A stretch of DNA of 6,722 nt from DATKBT01 sp035546295 (GCA_035546295.1 DATKBT010000168.1:1-6722), one strand, 5' to 3'. Shown: positions 1 to 6,722, counted from the stretch's first letter. The notes: generated from the letters alone by a model not told the origin. A program made the numbers and translations.

Positions 1-497
1 GGCAGGGCGACGCTCCAGGCGACGACCGCCAGAAGGCCGATGCTCAGGCTCCACAGCGCCTCGCGGGAGTGCTCGGGGTGTGCGGAGGCGAGCCTCGAGA
101 TCAAGGCGACCATCCACAACGGCCCGAGCGCGCGCACCGCGGGCAGCGCCAGGATCCGGCGCCCGTCGACCCGATCGATGCGCCGCAGACCGAAGGCGAG
201 GAAGACGAGCGACAGCGGCACCAGGAGCTCGGCGAGGAGGCTCTTGGGCAGCCGGAAGGGGTCGCGGAGGCCGGCCAGCATCACGAAGGGCGGCAGCAGC
301 AGCGCGCCCATCGCGATCCACCAGCCGAGCCGCTCGAGGAGGCGGCGCTCGACGACCGCCCGCCACCAGCCGCGCGGACCCGAGGGCACCCCGCCACCCG
401 GGGCGCGGCGCTGGCTGCCCGCCGCCGCCTGAGCACCTGTCGCGGCGGCGCGGGAGCGCCGCTTCTTGGCGATCGACTTCTTCGCGGGCGGAGTCAT
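1..497 (-). CDS. O-antigen ligase-like polytopic membrane protein (N-terminal part; 3' end off window)
   Basis: The frame is open from an ATG at 497 to the left edge, giving 165 residues with no stop. A stop lies in frame about 90 bases upstream with no ATG between, so 497 is the likely start, although no good Shine-Dalgarno precedes it. The N-terminus is long and very basic (KKSIAKKRRSR near residues 6-16, then Ala/Gly/Pro-rich to about 42), which suggests it stays in the cytoplasm. Hydrophobic segments follow near residues 58-78, 86-105, 118-135 and 148-165. The stretch DPFRLPK at residues 79-85, between the first two segments, resembles the start of Wzy/WaaL-type O-antigen ligase family proteins, which polymerise polysaccharide or attach it to lipid A core or protein. 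The diagnostic Wzy_C periplasmic loop would lie outside the window, so the family call is an inference from the N-terminus and from the nearby gmd. Another polytopic glycan-handling protein is possible. Confidence 0.55.
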   Translation of the reverse strand, partial: MTPPAKKSIAKKRRSRAAATGAQAAAGSQRRAPGGGVPSGPRGWWRAVVERRLLERLGWWIAMGALLLPPFVMLAGLRDPFRLPKSLLAELLVPLSLVFLAFGLRRIDRVDGRRILALPAVRALGPLWMVALISRLASAHPEHSREALWSLSIGLLAVVAWSVAL

Positions 498-599
498 GCT
501 CGAGGACCGGCCGTGGGCGGTGACGGGGGTCGTGGCGGAGCCGCAACGATCACGGTCAAGCTCGAGATCCGCGGCTCTTCGAGGGCCGACCCAAGGTGG

Positions 600-1118
600 T
601 CATCGACGGCGCCGGCGAAACAGGAGCCATGCTACACAAAGGCCGACGCCGACGCCGTTTGCCAGCAGGTCCCGGAGATCGCCGTAGCGGCCCACCGCGC
701 CCTGGGCCAGCTCGAGGGATCCGCTGAAGAGGAAGGAGAAGAGGCCGGCGAGCCAGACCGCCGTCCGATCGAGGCTCGCCGCGACGAAGCTGGCGCGCTC
801 AGCGAGCGGAGCCGGCGCCTGGCGCGGCGCGCTCCCGCCGGTGCGCTCCAACCGACCGAGCGAGAAGGAGCGCGCCAGGATCGCGGTGTAGACGAAGAAG
901 AGGAGCACATGGACCAGCTTGTCGCCCCCGGGCTGGCTCGGCGGGCCCAGGAGCCGCTCGGCGAAGGGCAGCAGCGCGGCGGCGCCCACGCCGGTGAGCA
1001 CCGCCACGACCATCTCGCCAGTGACCAGGAGCGCCGCGCCGAGGAAGAGCGTCGCCAGGATCGCGGGAGCATGGAGGCGCAAAAACGATCGCATCGAGGA
1101 TCGTCGTCGCGAGCTCAC
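600..1118 (-). CDS. VanZ-family integral membrane protein
   Basis: This 172-residue protein has about five hydrophobic segments (near residues 17-33, 36-52, 68-83, 118-135 and 150-167) and basic ends (RRR near residue 4, RRRRR at the C-terminus). Two VanZ-type signatures are visible: DKLVHVLLFF at 66-75 and ELAQGAVGRYGDLRDLLAN at 136-154, the latter matching the family's E-x-x-Q...R-x-x-D-x-x-D-x-x-x-N pattern. VanZ itself gives low-level teicoplanin resistance. Most relatives have no known role, and many sit near envelope or exopolysaccharide genes, so no function can be assigned. The start is GTG at 1118, supported by GGAGG 11 bases upstream; the internal ATG at 1094 has no such site. It begins 25 bp after the sat/cysC stop and ends 102 bp before the ligase-like gene, so co-transcription with both is likely. 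Confidence 0.8.
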   Translation of the reverse strand: MSSRRRSSMRSFLRLHAPAILATLFLGAALLVTGEMVVAVLTGVGAAALLPFAERLLGPPSQPGGDKLVHVLLFFVYTAILARSFSLGRLERTGGSAPRQAPAPLAERASFVAASLDRTAVWLAGLFSFLFSGSLELAQGAVGRYGDLRDLLANGVGVGLCVAWLLFRRRRR

Positions 1119-1129
1119 GGGCTCACGCT

Positions 1130-1134
1130 CCTCC
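1130..1134 (-). promoter_or_regulatory. Ribosome binding site for the VanZ-family gene
   Basis: On the minus strand this reads GGAGG, inside a longer purine run (GGGGGGAGGAG). It lies 11 bases before the GTG at 1118 and decides that start over the internal ATG at 1094. It sits in the 25 bp gap after the sat/cysC stop codon, which fits translation from one polycistronic message. Confidence 0.55.
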
Positions 1135-1143
1135 CCCCTGCCC

Positions 1144-2865
1144 TCACCGCTCCCCGATGAACCCCTCCTTCTCGAGGTGGAGGATCACCTGCTGGGCGGC
1201 CTCCTCGGGGGAGTAGGCCTCGGTGTCGATCACCAGGTCGGCGTCCTCGGGCTCTTCGTAGGGATCGGAGATGCCGGTGAAGCCCTTGAGGATGCCGGCC
1301 CGCGCCTTGGCGTAGAGCCCCTTGCGGTCGCGCTGCTCGCAGACCTCGAGCGGGGTCGCGACGAAGGCGAGGACGTAGCCGCCGAGCGGCTCGATCAGCT
1401 CGCGCACCTCGCGGCGGACGCTGTCGTAGGGGGCGATCGGCGCGCAGATCGCGATGCCGCCGTTCTTGGTGATCTCGGAGGCGACGAAGCCGATCCGCTT
1501 GATGTTGAGGTCGCGATGCTCCTTGGAGAAGCCGAGCTCGGACGAGAGGTTGGTGCGCACGATGTCGCCGTCGAGCAGGGTCACCGGACGCCCGCCCATC
1601 TCGAGCAGCTTGACCTGGAGAGCGCGCGCGATCGTCGACTTGCCGGCGCCGGAGAGCCCGGTGAAGAACACGGTGAAGCCCTGCTCGGCGCGCGGCGGGT
1701 GGGTGCGGCGCAGCTCCTCAGCGACCTCGGGGAAGGTGAACCACTCGGGGATGTCGACCCCCTGCGCGAGGCGCCGGCGCAGCTCGGTGCCCGAGATGTT
1801 CAAGGTGCGCGTCTCCGGCTCGACCTCGTCGACCGGCTCGTAGGTCGCGCGGTCCTCGACGAACACCATCATCTGGAAGGGGACCATCTCGATCCCCAGC
1901 TCCTCCTCGTGCGCGCTCAGCATCTCCTGCGCGTCATAGGGGCCGTAGAAGGGCTTGCCCTGTGCATCGTCGCCGGGCCCGGCGTGGTCGCGGCCGACGA
2001 TGAAGTGGGTGCAGCCGTGATTCTTGCGGATGATCGCGTGCCAGACCGCCTCGCGCGGGCCCGCCATGCGCATGGCGAGCGGCAGCAGCGACAGGTAGGC
2101 GGTGTTCTTGGGGTAGTGGCGCAGGAGCTTCTGGTAGCAGCGCACCCGCGTGTAGTGATCGAGGTCGCCGGGCTTGGTCATGCCGACCACCGGGTGGATC
2201 AGCAGGTTGGCGGCGCGCTCGCGCGCGGCGCGCAGGGTGATCTCGAAGTGGGCGCGGTGCATGGGGTTTCTGGTCTGGAAGGCGACCGCGTTGCGCCAAC
2301 CCAGCTTGGCCATCTCCTCGCGCAGCTCGGCGGGGGTCTGGCGAAGGGTCGGGAAGTCGTAGTGCGAGGGGCGGTTCACCCCTTCGACGCGACCGCCGAC
2401 CGAGACGTTGTTGGTGCGCTGGTAGAGGTGGGCGACACCGGGGTGGGACTGGTCGGTGGTGCCGTACACGCACTGGGCGTCGTGCTCGCGGTCGTTCTCC
2501 CACAGGTCCTCGACGGTGAGCACGCCGATCATCACGCCCTCGACGTCGCGCAGCGCGAGCCTGGAGCCGGCCGACAACGGCGAGGCCGCCTCCTCGGTGA
2601 GGTCGAGGGTGATCGGAATCGGCCACAGGGCGCCGTCCGGCAGGCGCATCGTGTCGCACACGGCGTCGTGCTCGGCCCGGGTCATGAAGCCGCGCAGCGG
2701 CGAGAAGGCGCCCGAGATCAGCATCTCGAGGTCGCACTCCTGGCGGGGGGTCAGCGTCCACGACGGGTCGTCGCGCGAGAGCTCGAGCAGCTCGGAGCGG
2801 CGATCCTCGGAGGCCATCAGTTCGACGAGCTCGCCACCGTGGGGAGCGTTCAGTTTGTCGGTCAT
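1144..2865 (-). CDS. sat/cysC: Bifunctional sulfate adenylyltransferase / APS kinase (PAPS synthase)
   Basis: This 573-residue cytosolic enzyme activates sulfate. The ATP sulfurylase part (about residues 1-390) makes APS from ATP and sulfate; the APS kinase part (about 395-573) phosphorylates it to PAPS. The sulfurylase has a PUA-like N-terminal region, the nucleotide-binding QTRNPMHRAH at 197-206 with both His of HxxH, and GRDHAGPG at 291-298. The kinase has P-loop GLSGAGKST at 403-411, LDGD at 431-434, RDLNIKRIGF at 451-460 and KGFTGISDPYEEP at 527-539. Both halves look intact. The Ser of the E. coli CysC ISP motif is Ala here (A478, in CAPIAPY), which I believe is common in this fused type. 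The order sulfurylase-kinase is the reverse of animal PAPS synthase. I chose ATG 2865 because homology begins there and a weak GAGG lies 12 bases upstream; in-frame starts at 2877 and 2904 would add 4 or 13 unlikely residues. PAPS may feed sulfate reduction or sulfotransferases; the glycan neighbours make the latter worth considering. Confidence 0.95.
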   Translation of the reverse strand: MTDKLNAPHGGELVELMASEDRRSELLELSRDDPSWTLTPRQECDLEMLISGAFSPLRGFMTRAEHDAVCDTMRLPDGALWPIPITLDLTEEAASPLSAGSRLALRDVEGVMIGVLTVEDLWENDREHDAQCVYGTTDQSHPGVAHLYQRTNNVSVGGRVEGVNRPSHYDFPTLRQTPAELREEMAKLGWRNAVAFQTRNPMHRAHFEITLRAARERAANLLIHPVVGMTKPGDLDHYTRVRCYQKLLRHYPKNTAYLSLLPLAMRMAGPREAVWHAIIRKNHGCTHFIVGRDHAGPGDDAQGKPFYGPYDAQEMLSAHEEELGIEMVPFQMMVFVEDRATYEPVDEVEPETRTLNISGTELRRRLAQGVDIPEWFTFPEVAEELRRTHPPRAEQGFTVFFTGLSGAGKSTIARALQVKLLEMGGRPVTLLDGDIVRTNLSSELGFSKEHRDLNIKRIGFVASEITKNGGIAICAPIAPYDSVRREVRELIEPLGGYVLAFVATPLEVCEQRDRKGLYAKARAGILKGFTGISDPYEEPEDADLVIDTEAYSPEEAAQQVILHLEKEGFIGER

Positions 2866-3030
2866 GGTCGTGTGCATCCTCGAGCGCGCGCAGGAAGAGC
2901 GCACGCGGACAGGGCGGGGAGGTCGCGGGCGCGTTCGGCCGGCGCGCCGCAGTTCGTCAGGGAAGGGACGGAGCGGCGGGAAGGACGGCGCGGACTCGCC
3001 GCGCCCGATGCGCCTCGACGTCGGGCGTGC

Positions 3031-3059
3031 ATTCTAGGGGCTGCTCGGGATCGGAGCAA
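3031..3059 (-). promoter_or_regulatory. Putative sigma70-type promoter for sat/cysC
   Basis: On the minus strand, TTGCTC (3054-3059) is followed after exactly 17 bases by TAGAAT (3031-3036), one mismatch from the -10 consensus. TAGAAT stands out in this GC-rich DNA. Transcription would start near 3024, leaving a leader of about 160 nt before the ATG at 2865. An inverted repeat TGCTC-N7-GAGCA (3042-3058) covers the -35 box and half of the spacer and could be an operator or chance. Confidence 0.45.
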
Positions 3060-3077
3060 CAGCGGCGAGTCTCCTGC

Positions 3078-3178
3078 CCTGTCGGCCGGCCTGCGTGCTG
3101 CCGCCTGCGCGCTGCCGGCCTTTGCGCGCTGCCGGCCTGCGCGCTGCCGGCCTGCGTGCCGGCCTGCGTTCGTGCCGG
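3078..3178. repeat. Degenerate GC-rich tandem repeat, unit about 15 bp
   Basis: The plus-strand unit CCTGCGCGCTGCCGG occurs exactly at 3104-3118 and 3136-3150, with a variant carrying a TTT in place of one T at 3119-3135. Shorter or altered copies lie at 3090-3103, 3151-3162 and 3163-3178, and a fainter one before 3090. Unit lengths run from about 12 to 17 bases, so copies have diverged by small insertions and deletions. Each unit carries a GCCGG(C) core, so copies can pair with each other. No coding sense is apparent on either strand. Confidence 0.75.
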
Positions 3179-3189
3179 TCAGGCTCGTG

Positions 3190-3210
3190 CCGGGCGCCGC
3201 TCGCGCCCGG
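3190..3210. terminator. Perfect 8-bp GC hairpin, possible gmd terminator or mRNA stabiliser
   Basis: CCGGGCGC (3190-3197) and GCGCCCGG (3203-3210) are perfect inverse complements around a 5-base loop, about 140 bases beyond the gmd stop. No T-run follows on either strand, so this is not a classical intrinsic terminator. In DNA this GC-rich, such hairpins also arise by chance. Confidence 0.25.
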
Positions 3211-3291
3211 ACCGGCGCGGAGACCGGGCAACCAGCGAGTGGCCCCGATTCGGACGACCGACACGCCGCCACCTCGCCGTCCTCAGTCGTC

Positions 3292-3345
3292 AATTGACGG
3301 AATTGACGGAATTGTCGGCACGGACGGCACGGATGGCACGGAGGC
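3292..3345. repeat. Six-unit 9-bp tandem array just after gmd
   Basis: On the plus strand the consecutive 9-mers are AATTGACGG (3292), AATTGACGG (3301), AATTGTCGG (3310), CACGGACGG (3319), CACGGATGG (3328) and CACGGAGGC (3337). There are thus three units of one class and three of another, sharing the tail GACGG. The period is a multiple of three, and the minus-strand frame would read Ser-Val-Pro then Ser-Ile-Pro repeats, but the array lies 6 bases past the gmd stop and has no start of its own. The AT-rich half contrasts with the GC-rich surroundings. It looks like a minisatellite grown by slippage. Confidence 0.85.
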
Positions 3346-3351
3346 CGGGCG

Positions 3352-4479
<1,128 letters not shown>

Positions 4480-4488
4480 GTCGACTCG

Positions 4489-4494
4489 TCCTCT
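4489..4494 (-). promoter_or_regulatory. Ribosome binding site for gmd
   Basis: The minus strand reads AGAGGA, 9 bases before the GTG at 4479. This is the main reason to accept a GTG start and the ~20-residue N-terminal extension of Gmd. Confidence 0.5.
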
Positions 4495-4556
4495 AGGAGC
4501 CCGTGGTGAAAGTCAGGGATGCCCGCATTGCGAGCGCCGTGGGTCCGTGTCTGGCG

Positions 4557-4565
4557 ATTCTGTCA
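4557..4565 (-). promoter_or_regulatory. Possible extended -10 promoter element upstream of gmd
   Basis: The minus strand reads TGACAGAAT, which fits the extended -10 form TGn followed by CAGAAT (two mismatches from TATAAT would be typical of a weak site). No -35 box is visible at the right distance. It is the least GC-rich spot in the 281 bp gap between ribBA and gmd and lies about 78 bases before the gmd start. Weak call. Confidence 0.22.
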
Positions 4566-4703
4566 TGCAAGGGGATCGACCGAGCGGCGGGGGCGGTGGT
4601 GGGCGCGGCGGGAGGCGCGAGGGCAGGTCGAGAGAGCCGGGCGCCGGACGTGCTCGAACGAGCCGGATCGACCTCCGAGCTCCCGCACCGCCCCTCGATT
4701 CCG

Positions 4704-4738
4704 GTGGCCGTGCCTGGCCGGCCACGGCGGTGACCGCC
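4704..4738. terminator. Two adjacent GC hairpins after ribBA, possible terminator
   Basis: On the plus strand GTGGCCG (4704-4710) pairs with CGGCCAC (4719-4725) around 8 bases, and GGCGGT (4726-4731) pairs with ACCGCC (4733-4738) immediately beside it. In the direction of ribBA transcription they begin 22 bases after its stop codon. No T-run follows, so intrinsic termination is uncertain; transcript-end protection or Rho-linked termination is equally possible. The position supports a unit boundary between ribBA and gmd. Confidence 0.4.
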
Positions 4739-4760
4739 GATCCAAAGCCTGCCTCTCGCC

Positions 4761-5975
4761 CTACACGAGCTTGAGCAGGTGACCCATCTTCTCGCGCTTG
4801 GTGCGCAGGTAGTCGCGCGTCTGGTCGGTGGGAGCGATCTCGAGCCCGACGCGCTCGACGATCTCGAGGCCGTAGCCGGAGAGCGCGATGTACTTGTTCG
4901 GGTTGTTGGTCATCAGCCGCATCTTGCGCACGCCGAGGTCGCGCAGGATCTGGGCGCCGACGCCGTAGCTGCGGTGGTCGGCGCGGAAGCCCAGGCGCTC
5001 GTTCGCCTCGACCGTGTCGTGCCCCTGCTCCTGCAGCTCGTAGGCGCGCAGCTTGTTGATCAGACCGATGCCGCGCCCCTCCTGGAGGAGGTAGAGGATC
5101 ACCCCCTTGCCGACCTCGGCGATCTTGTCGAGAGCGCTCATGAGCTGTGGCCCGCAGTCGCAGCGCTGGGAGCCAAAGATGTCGCCCGTGAGGCACTGGC
5201 TGTGGACGCGCACCAGGGTCGGCTCGTCGGGGGAGAACTCGCCGAGGGCGATCGCCAGATGCTCCTCGCCGGTGACGTGGGAGCGGTAGGCGTGGATCGT
5301 GAAGTCCCCCCAGGTGGTGGGCAGCCGCGGCGAGGCGACGCGCTCGACCAGCGTCTCGTGCTGCAGCCGGTACTCGATCAGGTCGCGCACCGTGATCATC
5401 GCCAGACCGTGCCGCTCGGCGTAGGGGATCAGGTCGGGCACGCGCGCCATCGTTCCGTCGTCGTTCATGATCTCGCAGATGACGCCTGCGGGGGCGAGCC
5501 CGGCCAGCGTCGCCAGGTCGACCGCCGCCTCGGTCTGTCCCGCGCGCTTGAGCACGCCGCCGCGCTTGGCGCGCAGCGGGAAGACGTGGCCGGGGCGCAG
5601 CAGGTCGTCGGGGCGGGTCGCGGGGTCGATCGCGGTGAGGATGGTCGCGGCGCGGTCCGCCGCCGAGATGCCGGTGGTGATCTTGCCGCGCGCCTCGATC
5701 GAAACGGTGAAGGCGGTCTCGAAAGGCGAGGTGTTGTCGCGCACCATCAGCGGGAGCTGGAGCTCGTCGCAGCGGTCCTCGGTCATCGCCAGGCAGATCA
5801 GCCCCCTGCCCTCGCGCGCCATGAAGTTGATCGCGGTGGGCGTGGCCTTCTCCGCCGCGATCGCGAGGTCCCCCTCGTTCTCGCGATCCTCGTCGTCGAC
5901 GATGATCACCAGCTCGCCCGCGCGGAAGCGCTGGATCGAGTGCTCGATGGAGGCGAAGGCTGGGTTCTCGGCCAT
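4761..5975 (-). CDS. ribBA: RibBA: 3,4-dihydroxy-2-butanone-4-phosphate synthase / GTP cyclohydrolase II
   Basis: This 404-residue cytosolic fusion makes both starting compounds of riboflavin: the RibB half (about 1-205) turns ribulose 5-phosphate into dihydroxybutanone phosphate plus formate, and the RibA half (about 208-404) opens GTP to the pyrimidine precursor. The RibB half shows DDEDRENEGD at 27-36, TGISAADR at 101-108, RPGHVFPLRA at 127-136 and NDDGTMARVPD at 171-181. Its metal-binding Glu is present (E32), but the His of the usual GHTEA (E. coli H153) is Gln147 in GQTEA. The RibA half has the zinc cysteines C261, C272 and C274, EGRGIGL at 299-305, the D333/R335 pair equivalent to E. 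coli D126/R128, and TNNPNK at 356-361, so it looks intact. The ATG at 5975 matches the family start; only a weak GAGAGA precedes it by 5 bases. A 150 bp gap separates it from nadK, and I see no FMN riboswitch there. Confidence 0.96.
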   Translation of the reverse strand: MAENPAFASIEHSIQRFRAGELVIIVDDEDRENEGDLAIAAEKATPTAINFMAREGRGLICLAMTEDRCDELQLPLMVRDNTSPFETAFTVSIEARGKITTGISAADRAATILTAIDPATRPDDLLRPGHVFPLRAKRGGVLKRAGQTEAAVDLATLAGLAPAGVICEIMNDDGTMARVPDLIPYAERHGLAMITVRDLIEYRLQHETLVERVASPRLPTTWGDFTIHAYRSHVTGEEHLAIALGEFSPDEPTLVRVHSQCLTGDIFGSQRCDCGPQLMSALDKIAEVGKGVILYLLQEGRGIGLINKLRAYELQEQGHDTVEANERLGFRADHRSYGVGAQILRDLGVRKMRLMTNNPNKYIALSGYGLEIVERVGLEIAPTDQTRDYLRTKREKMGHLLKLV

Positions 5976-6065
5976 GGTGATCTCTCGTCGGAAGTCGGAT
6001 CGTCGAATCGAGAGACCAACGCGATGCGCGTCTCCTCGGCAGACGGTCGGACGAACCTCCGAAGG

Positions 6066-6071
6066 AGTATA
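6066..6071 (-). promoter_or_regulatory. Possible -10 box for ribBA
   Basis: The minus strand reads TATACT, one mismatch from the -10 consensus and conspicuous in this GC-rich gap. It lies about 90 bases before the ribBA start. No -35 hexamer near TTGACA is found 15-18 bases upstream, so the promoter would be weak, activator-dependent or not real. Confidence 0.3.
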
Positions 6072-6125
6072 GCTGCGGAGGAAGCTGAGGACGCCGGCCC
6101 CGCCCCGGCATCCTGCGAAGGAGGC

Positions 6126-6722
6126 CTACCCCCAGCGCAGCTTGCTACGCAGGGCGTCGTAGAAGGTGCGCCGGCTGACCTGGACGAGGCGGACGCGGTC
6201 GGGGGCGGGGCGGACACGGATGGCGTCGCGGTAGGCGAGGGTGCCGCCCTCCTGGCCGTCGAGGGTTAGGTAGACCTCCTCCTGGGCGGTGTCGAGGGTG
6301 ACCTCGATCTCACAGTCGTGCGGCACGACCAGGGGACGCTGGCTGAGGGTGTGCGGACAGATCGGGGTGATGACCACGATCGGCAGCGAGGGGTGGACGA
6401 TCGGGCCGCCCGCGGAGAGGTTGTAGGCGGTGGAGCCGGTCGGCGTCGACAGGATGAGCCCGTCGGCGCGGTAGACCGAGACGAAGCGGCCGTCGATCCG
6501 CACGACCAGGCGGATCATGCGGGCCAGCGCGCTCTTGTTGACCACCGCGTCGTTGAACACGGTGTAGCCCGCGACCATGCCCGAAGAACGGTGCAGCTCG
6601 ACCTCGAACAGCGACCGCTCCTCGAGGGAGTAGCGCCCGGCGAGCACCTCGACGAGCGATGGGTAGAGCTCGCCGCGGTTGATCTCGGTGAGGAACCCGA
6701 GGGTGCCCAGGTTGACGCCGAG
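6126..6722 (-). CDS. nadK: NAD kinase, C-terminal two thirds (5' end off window)
   Basis: NAD kinase phosphorylates NAD to NADP in the cytosol. The frame is open from the right edge to a stop at 6126, giving 198 visible residues of a protein normally near 290. The visible part starts inside the conserved GVNLGTLGFLTE (visible residues 2-13), followed by FNDAVVNK at 56-63, the family signature STPTGSTAYNLSAGGPIVHP at 92-111, PICPHTLSQRPLVVP at 120-134 and LDGQ at 154-157. These cover the NAD-binding core and the inter-subunit strand. The GGDG motif would lie just upstream, outside the window. The GTG at 6647 lies inside the conserved domain and is not the start. The gene ends 150 bp before ribBA on the same strand; both serve redox cofactor supply, but their pairing may be chance. 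Confidence 0.95.
   Translation of the reverse strand, partial: LGVNLGTLGFLTEINRGELYPSLVEVLAGRYSLEERSLFEVELHRSSGMVAGYTVFNDAVVNKSALARMIRLVVRIDGRFVSVYRADGLILSTPTGSTAYNLSAGGPIVHPSLPIVVITPICPHTLSQRPLVVPHDCEIEVTLDTAQEEVYLTLDGQEGGTLAYRDAIRVRPAPDRVRLVQVSRRTFYDALRSKLRWG

Larger units (their letters stand above)
2866..3351. other. 486 bp gene-free, repeat-rich stretch between gmd and sat/cysC
   Basis: I find no convincing gene here. The minus-strand frame that could span most of it (about 3293 into sat/cysC) gives Arg/Ala/Pro-rich, low-complexity protein with no motif. From the gmd side it holds a 9-bp tandem array (3292-3345), a GC hairpin (3190-3210), a degenerate GC-rich ~15-bp tandem repeat (3078-3178) and a sigma70-like promoter (3031-3059). 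This leaves a roughly 160-nt leader before sat/cysC. The leader is C- and G-rich with no riboswitch that I recognise. The length and the promoter suggest sat/cysC is transcribed separately from gmd. Confidence 0.6.

Noticed and set aside
2862..3293. Minus-strand 143-codon frame in the gap between gmd and sat/cysC
   Set aside because: It crosses the repeats, is Arg/Ala/Pro-rich with no motif, and runs 4 bases into the sat/cysC start.
919..3297. Plus-strand open frame of about 790 codons opposite vanZ and sat/cysC
   Set aside because: It is antisense to two recognisable genes, has no motif, and is rich in Leu/Gly/Asp/Val/Ala as expected from the complement of GC-rich codons.
3291..3313. CCGTCAATTCC on the minus strand, the conserved 16S rRNA motif near position 907
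   Set aside because: It arises from the 9-bp array; the flanks bear no resemblance to 16S rRNA.
4513..4566. Short minus-strand frame MTESPDTDPRRSQCGHP ending before gmd
   Set aside because: It has no clear ribosome binding site, no attenuator-like residue run and no overlap with gmd; it is more likely chance.
4564..4590. Sigma54-like GG...TTGCA upstream of gmd
   Set aside because: The GG-GC spacing is 11 bases, not the required 10, and the rest of the consensus is absent.
6029..6045. Small hairpin CGTCT-N7-AGACG in the ribBA leader
   Set aside because: A 5-bp stem with a 7-base loop is easily expected by chance; no other support.
5976..6125. FMN riboswitch upstream of ribBA
   Set aside because: The gap has G-rich runs, but I see none of the conserved RFN blocks and no matching stem set, and 150 bp leaves little room.
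4779..6269. Plus-strand open frame of about 500 codons opposite ribBA
   Set aside because: It is the antisense shadow of ribBA and of the nadK end; its composition is low-complexity with no domain.

Overview
The window comes from a G+C-rich bacterial chromosome (roughly 70% G+C by eye). It is probably Gram-negative, judging from the envelope-polysaccharide genes and the gene types. The lineage cannot be fixed from the sequence alone; a Myxococcota- or Acidobacteriota-like bacterium would fit, but this is a guess. All six genes lie on the minus strand, so biological order runs from the right edge to the left: nadK (5' end off the window) > ribBA > gmd > bifunctional sat/cysC > VanZ-like membrane protein > O-antigen ligase-like membrane protein (3' end off the window).

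Right third (about 4761-6722): cofactor housekeeping. The C-terminal part of NAD kinase is followed, after a 150 bp gap, by a full-length RibBA, which makes both early precursors of riboflavin. The RibB half carries Gln where the E. coli enzyme has its metal-binding His. Two adjacent GC-rich hairpins follow ribBA and probably separate it from the next block.

Middle (2866-4479): GDP-mannose 4,6-dehydratase (gmd) starts at GTG with a good ribosome binding site. It is followed by a 486 bp gene-free stretch. This holds a six-unit 9-bp tandem array directly after the gmd stop, a GC hairpin, a degenerate GC-rich ~15-bp tandem repeat, and a good sigma70-type promoter (TTGCTC, 17 bp, TAGAAT) pointing at sat/cysC.

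Left (1-2865): a fused ATP sulfurylase/APS kinase that makes PAPS is followed closely by a VanZ-family membrane protein and a polytopic protein with an O-antigen ligase-like N-terminus. gmd supplies a GDP-6-deoxyhexose precursor and the ligase-like protein handles polysaccharide. The left two thirds therefore look like part of a surface-polysaccharide locus, and the PAPS synthase may feed either cysteine synthesis or sulfation of that polysaccharide. The latter is inference, since no sulfotransferase is visible.

I see no phage, insertion sequence, CRISPR, tRNA or rRNA, and no clear new system. The points most worth checking are the RibB metal-ligand substitution, the placement of PAPS synthesis beside polysaccharide genes, and the repeat-dense gap between gmd and sat/cysC.
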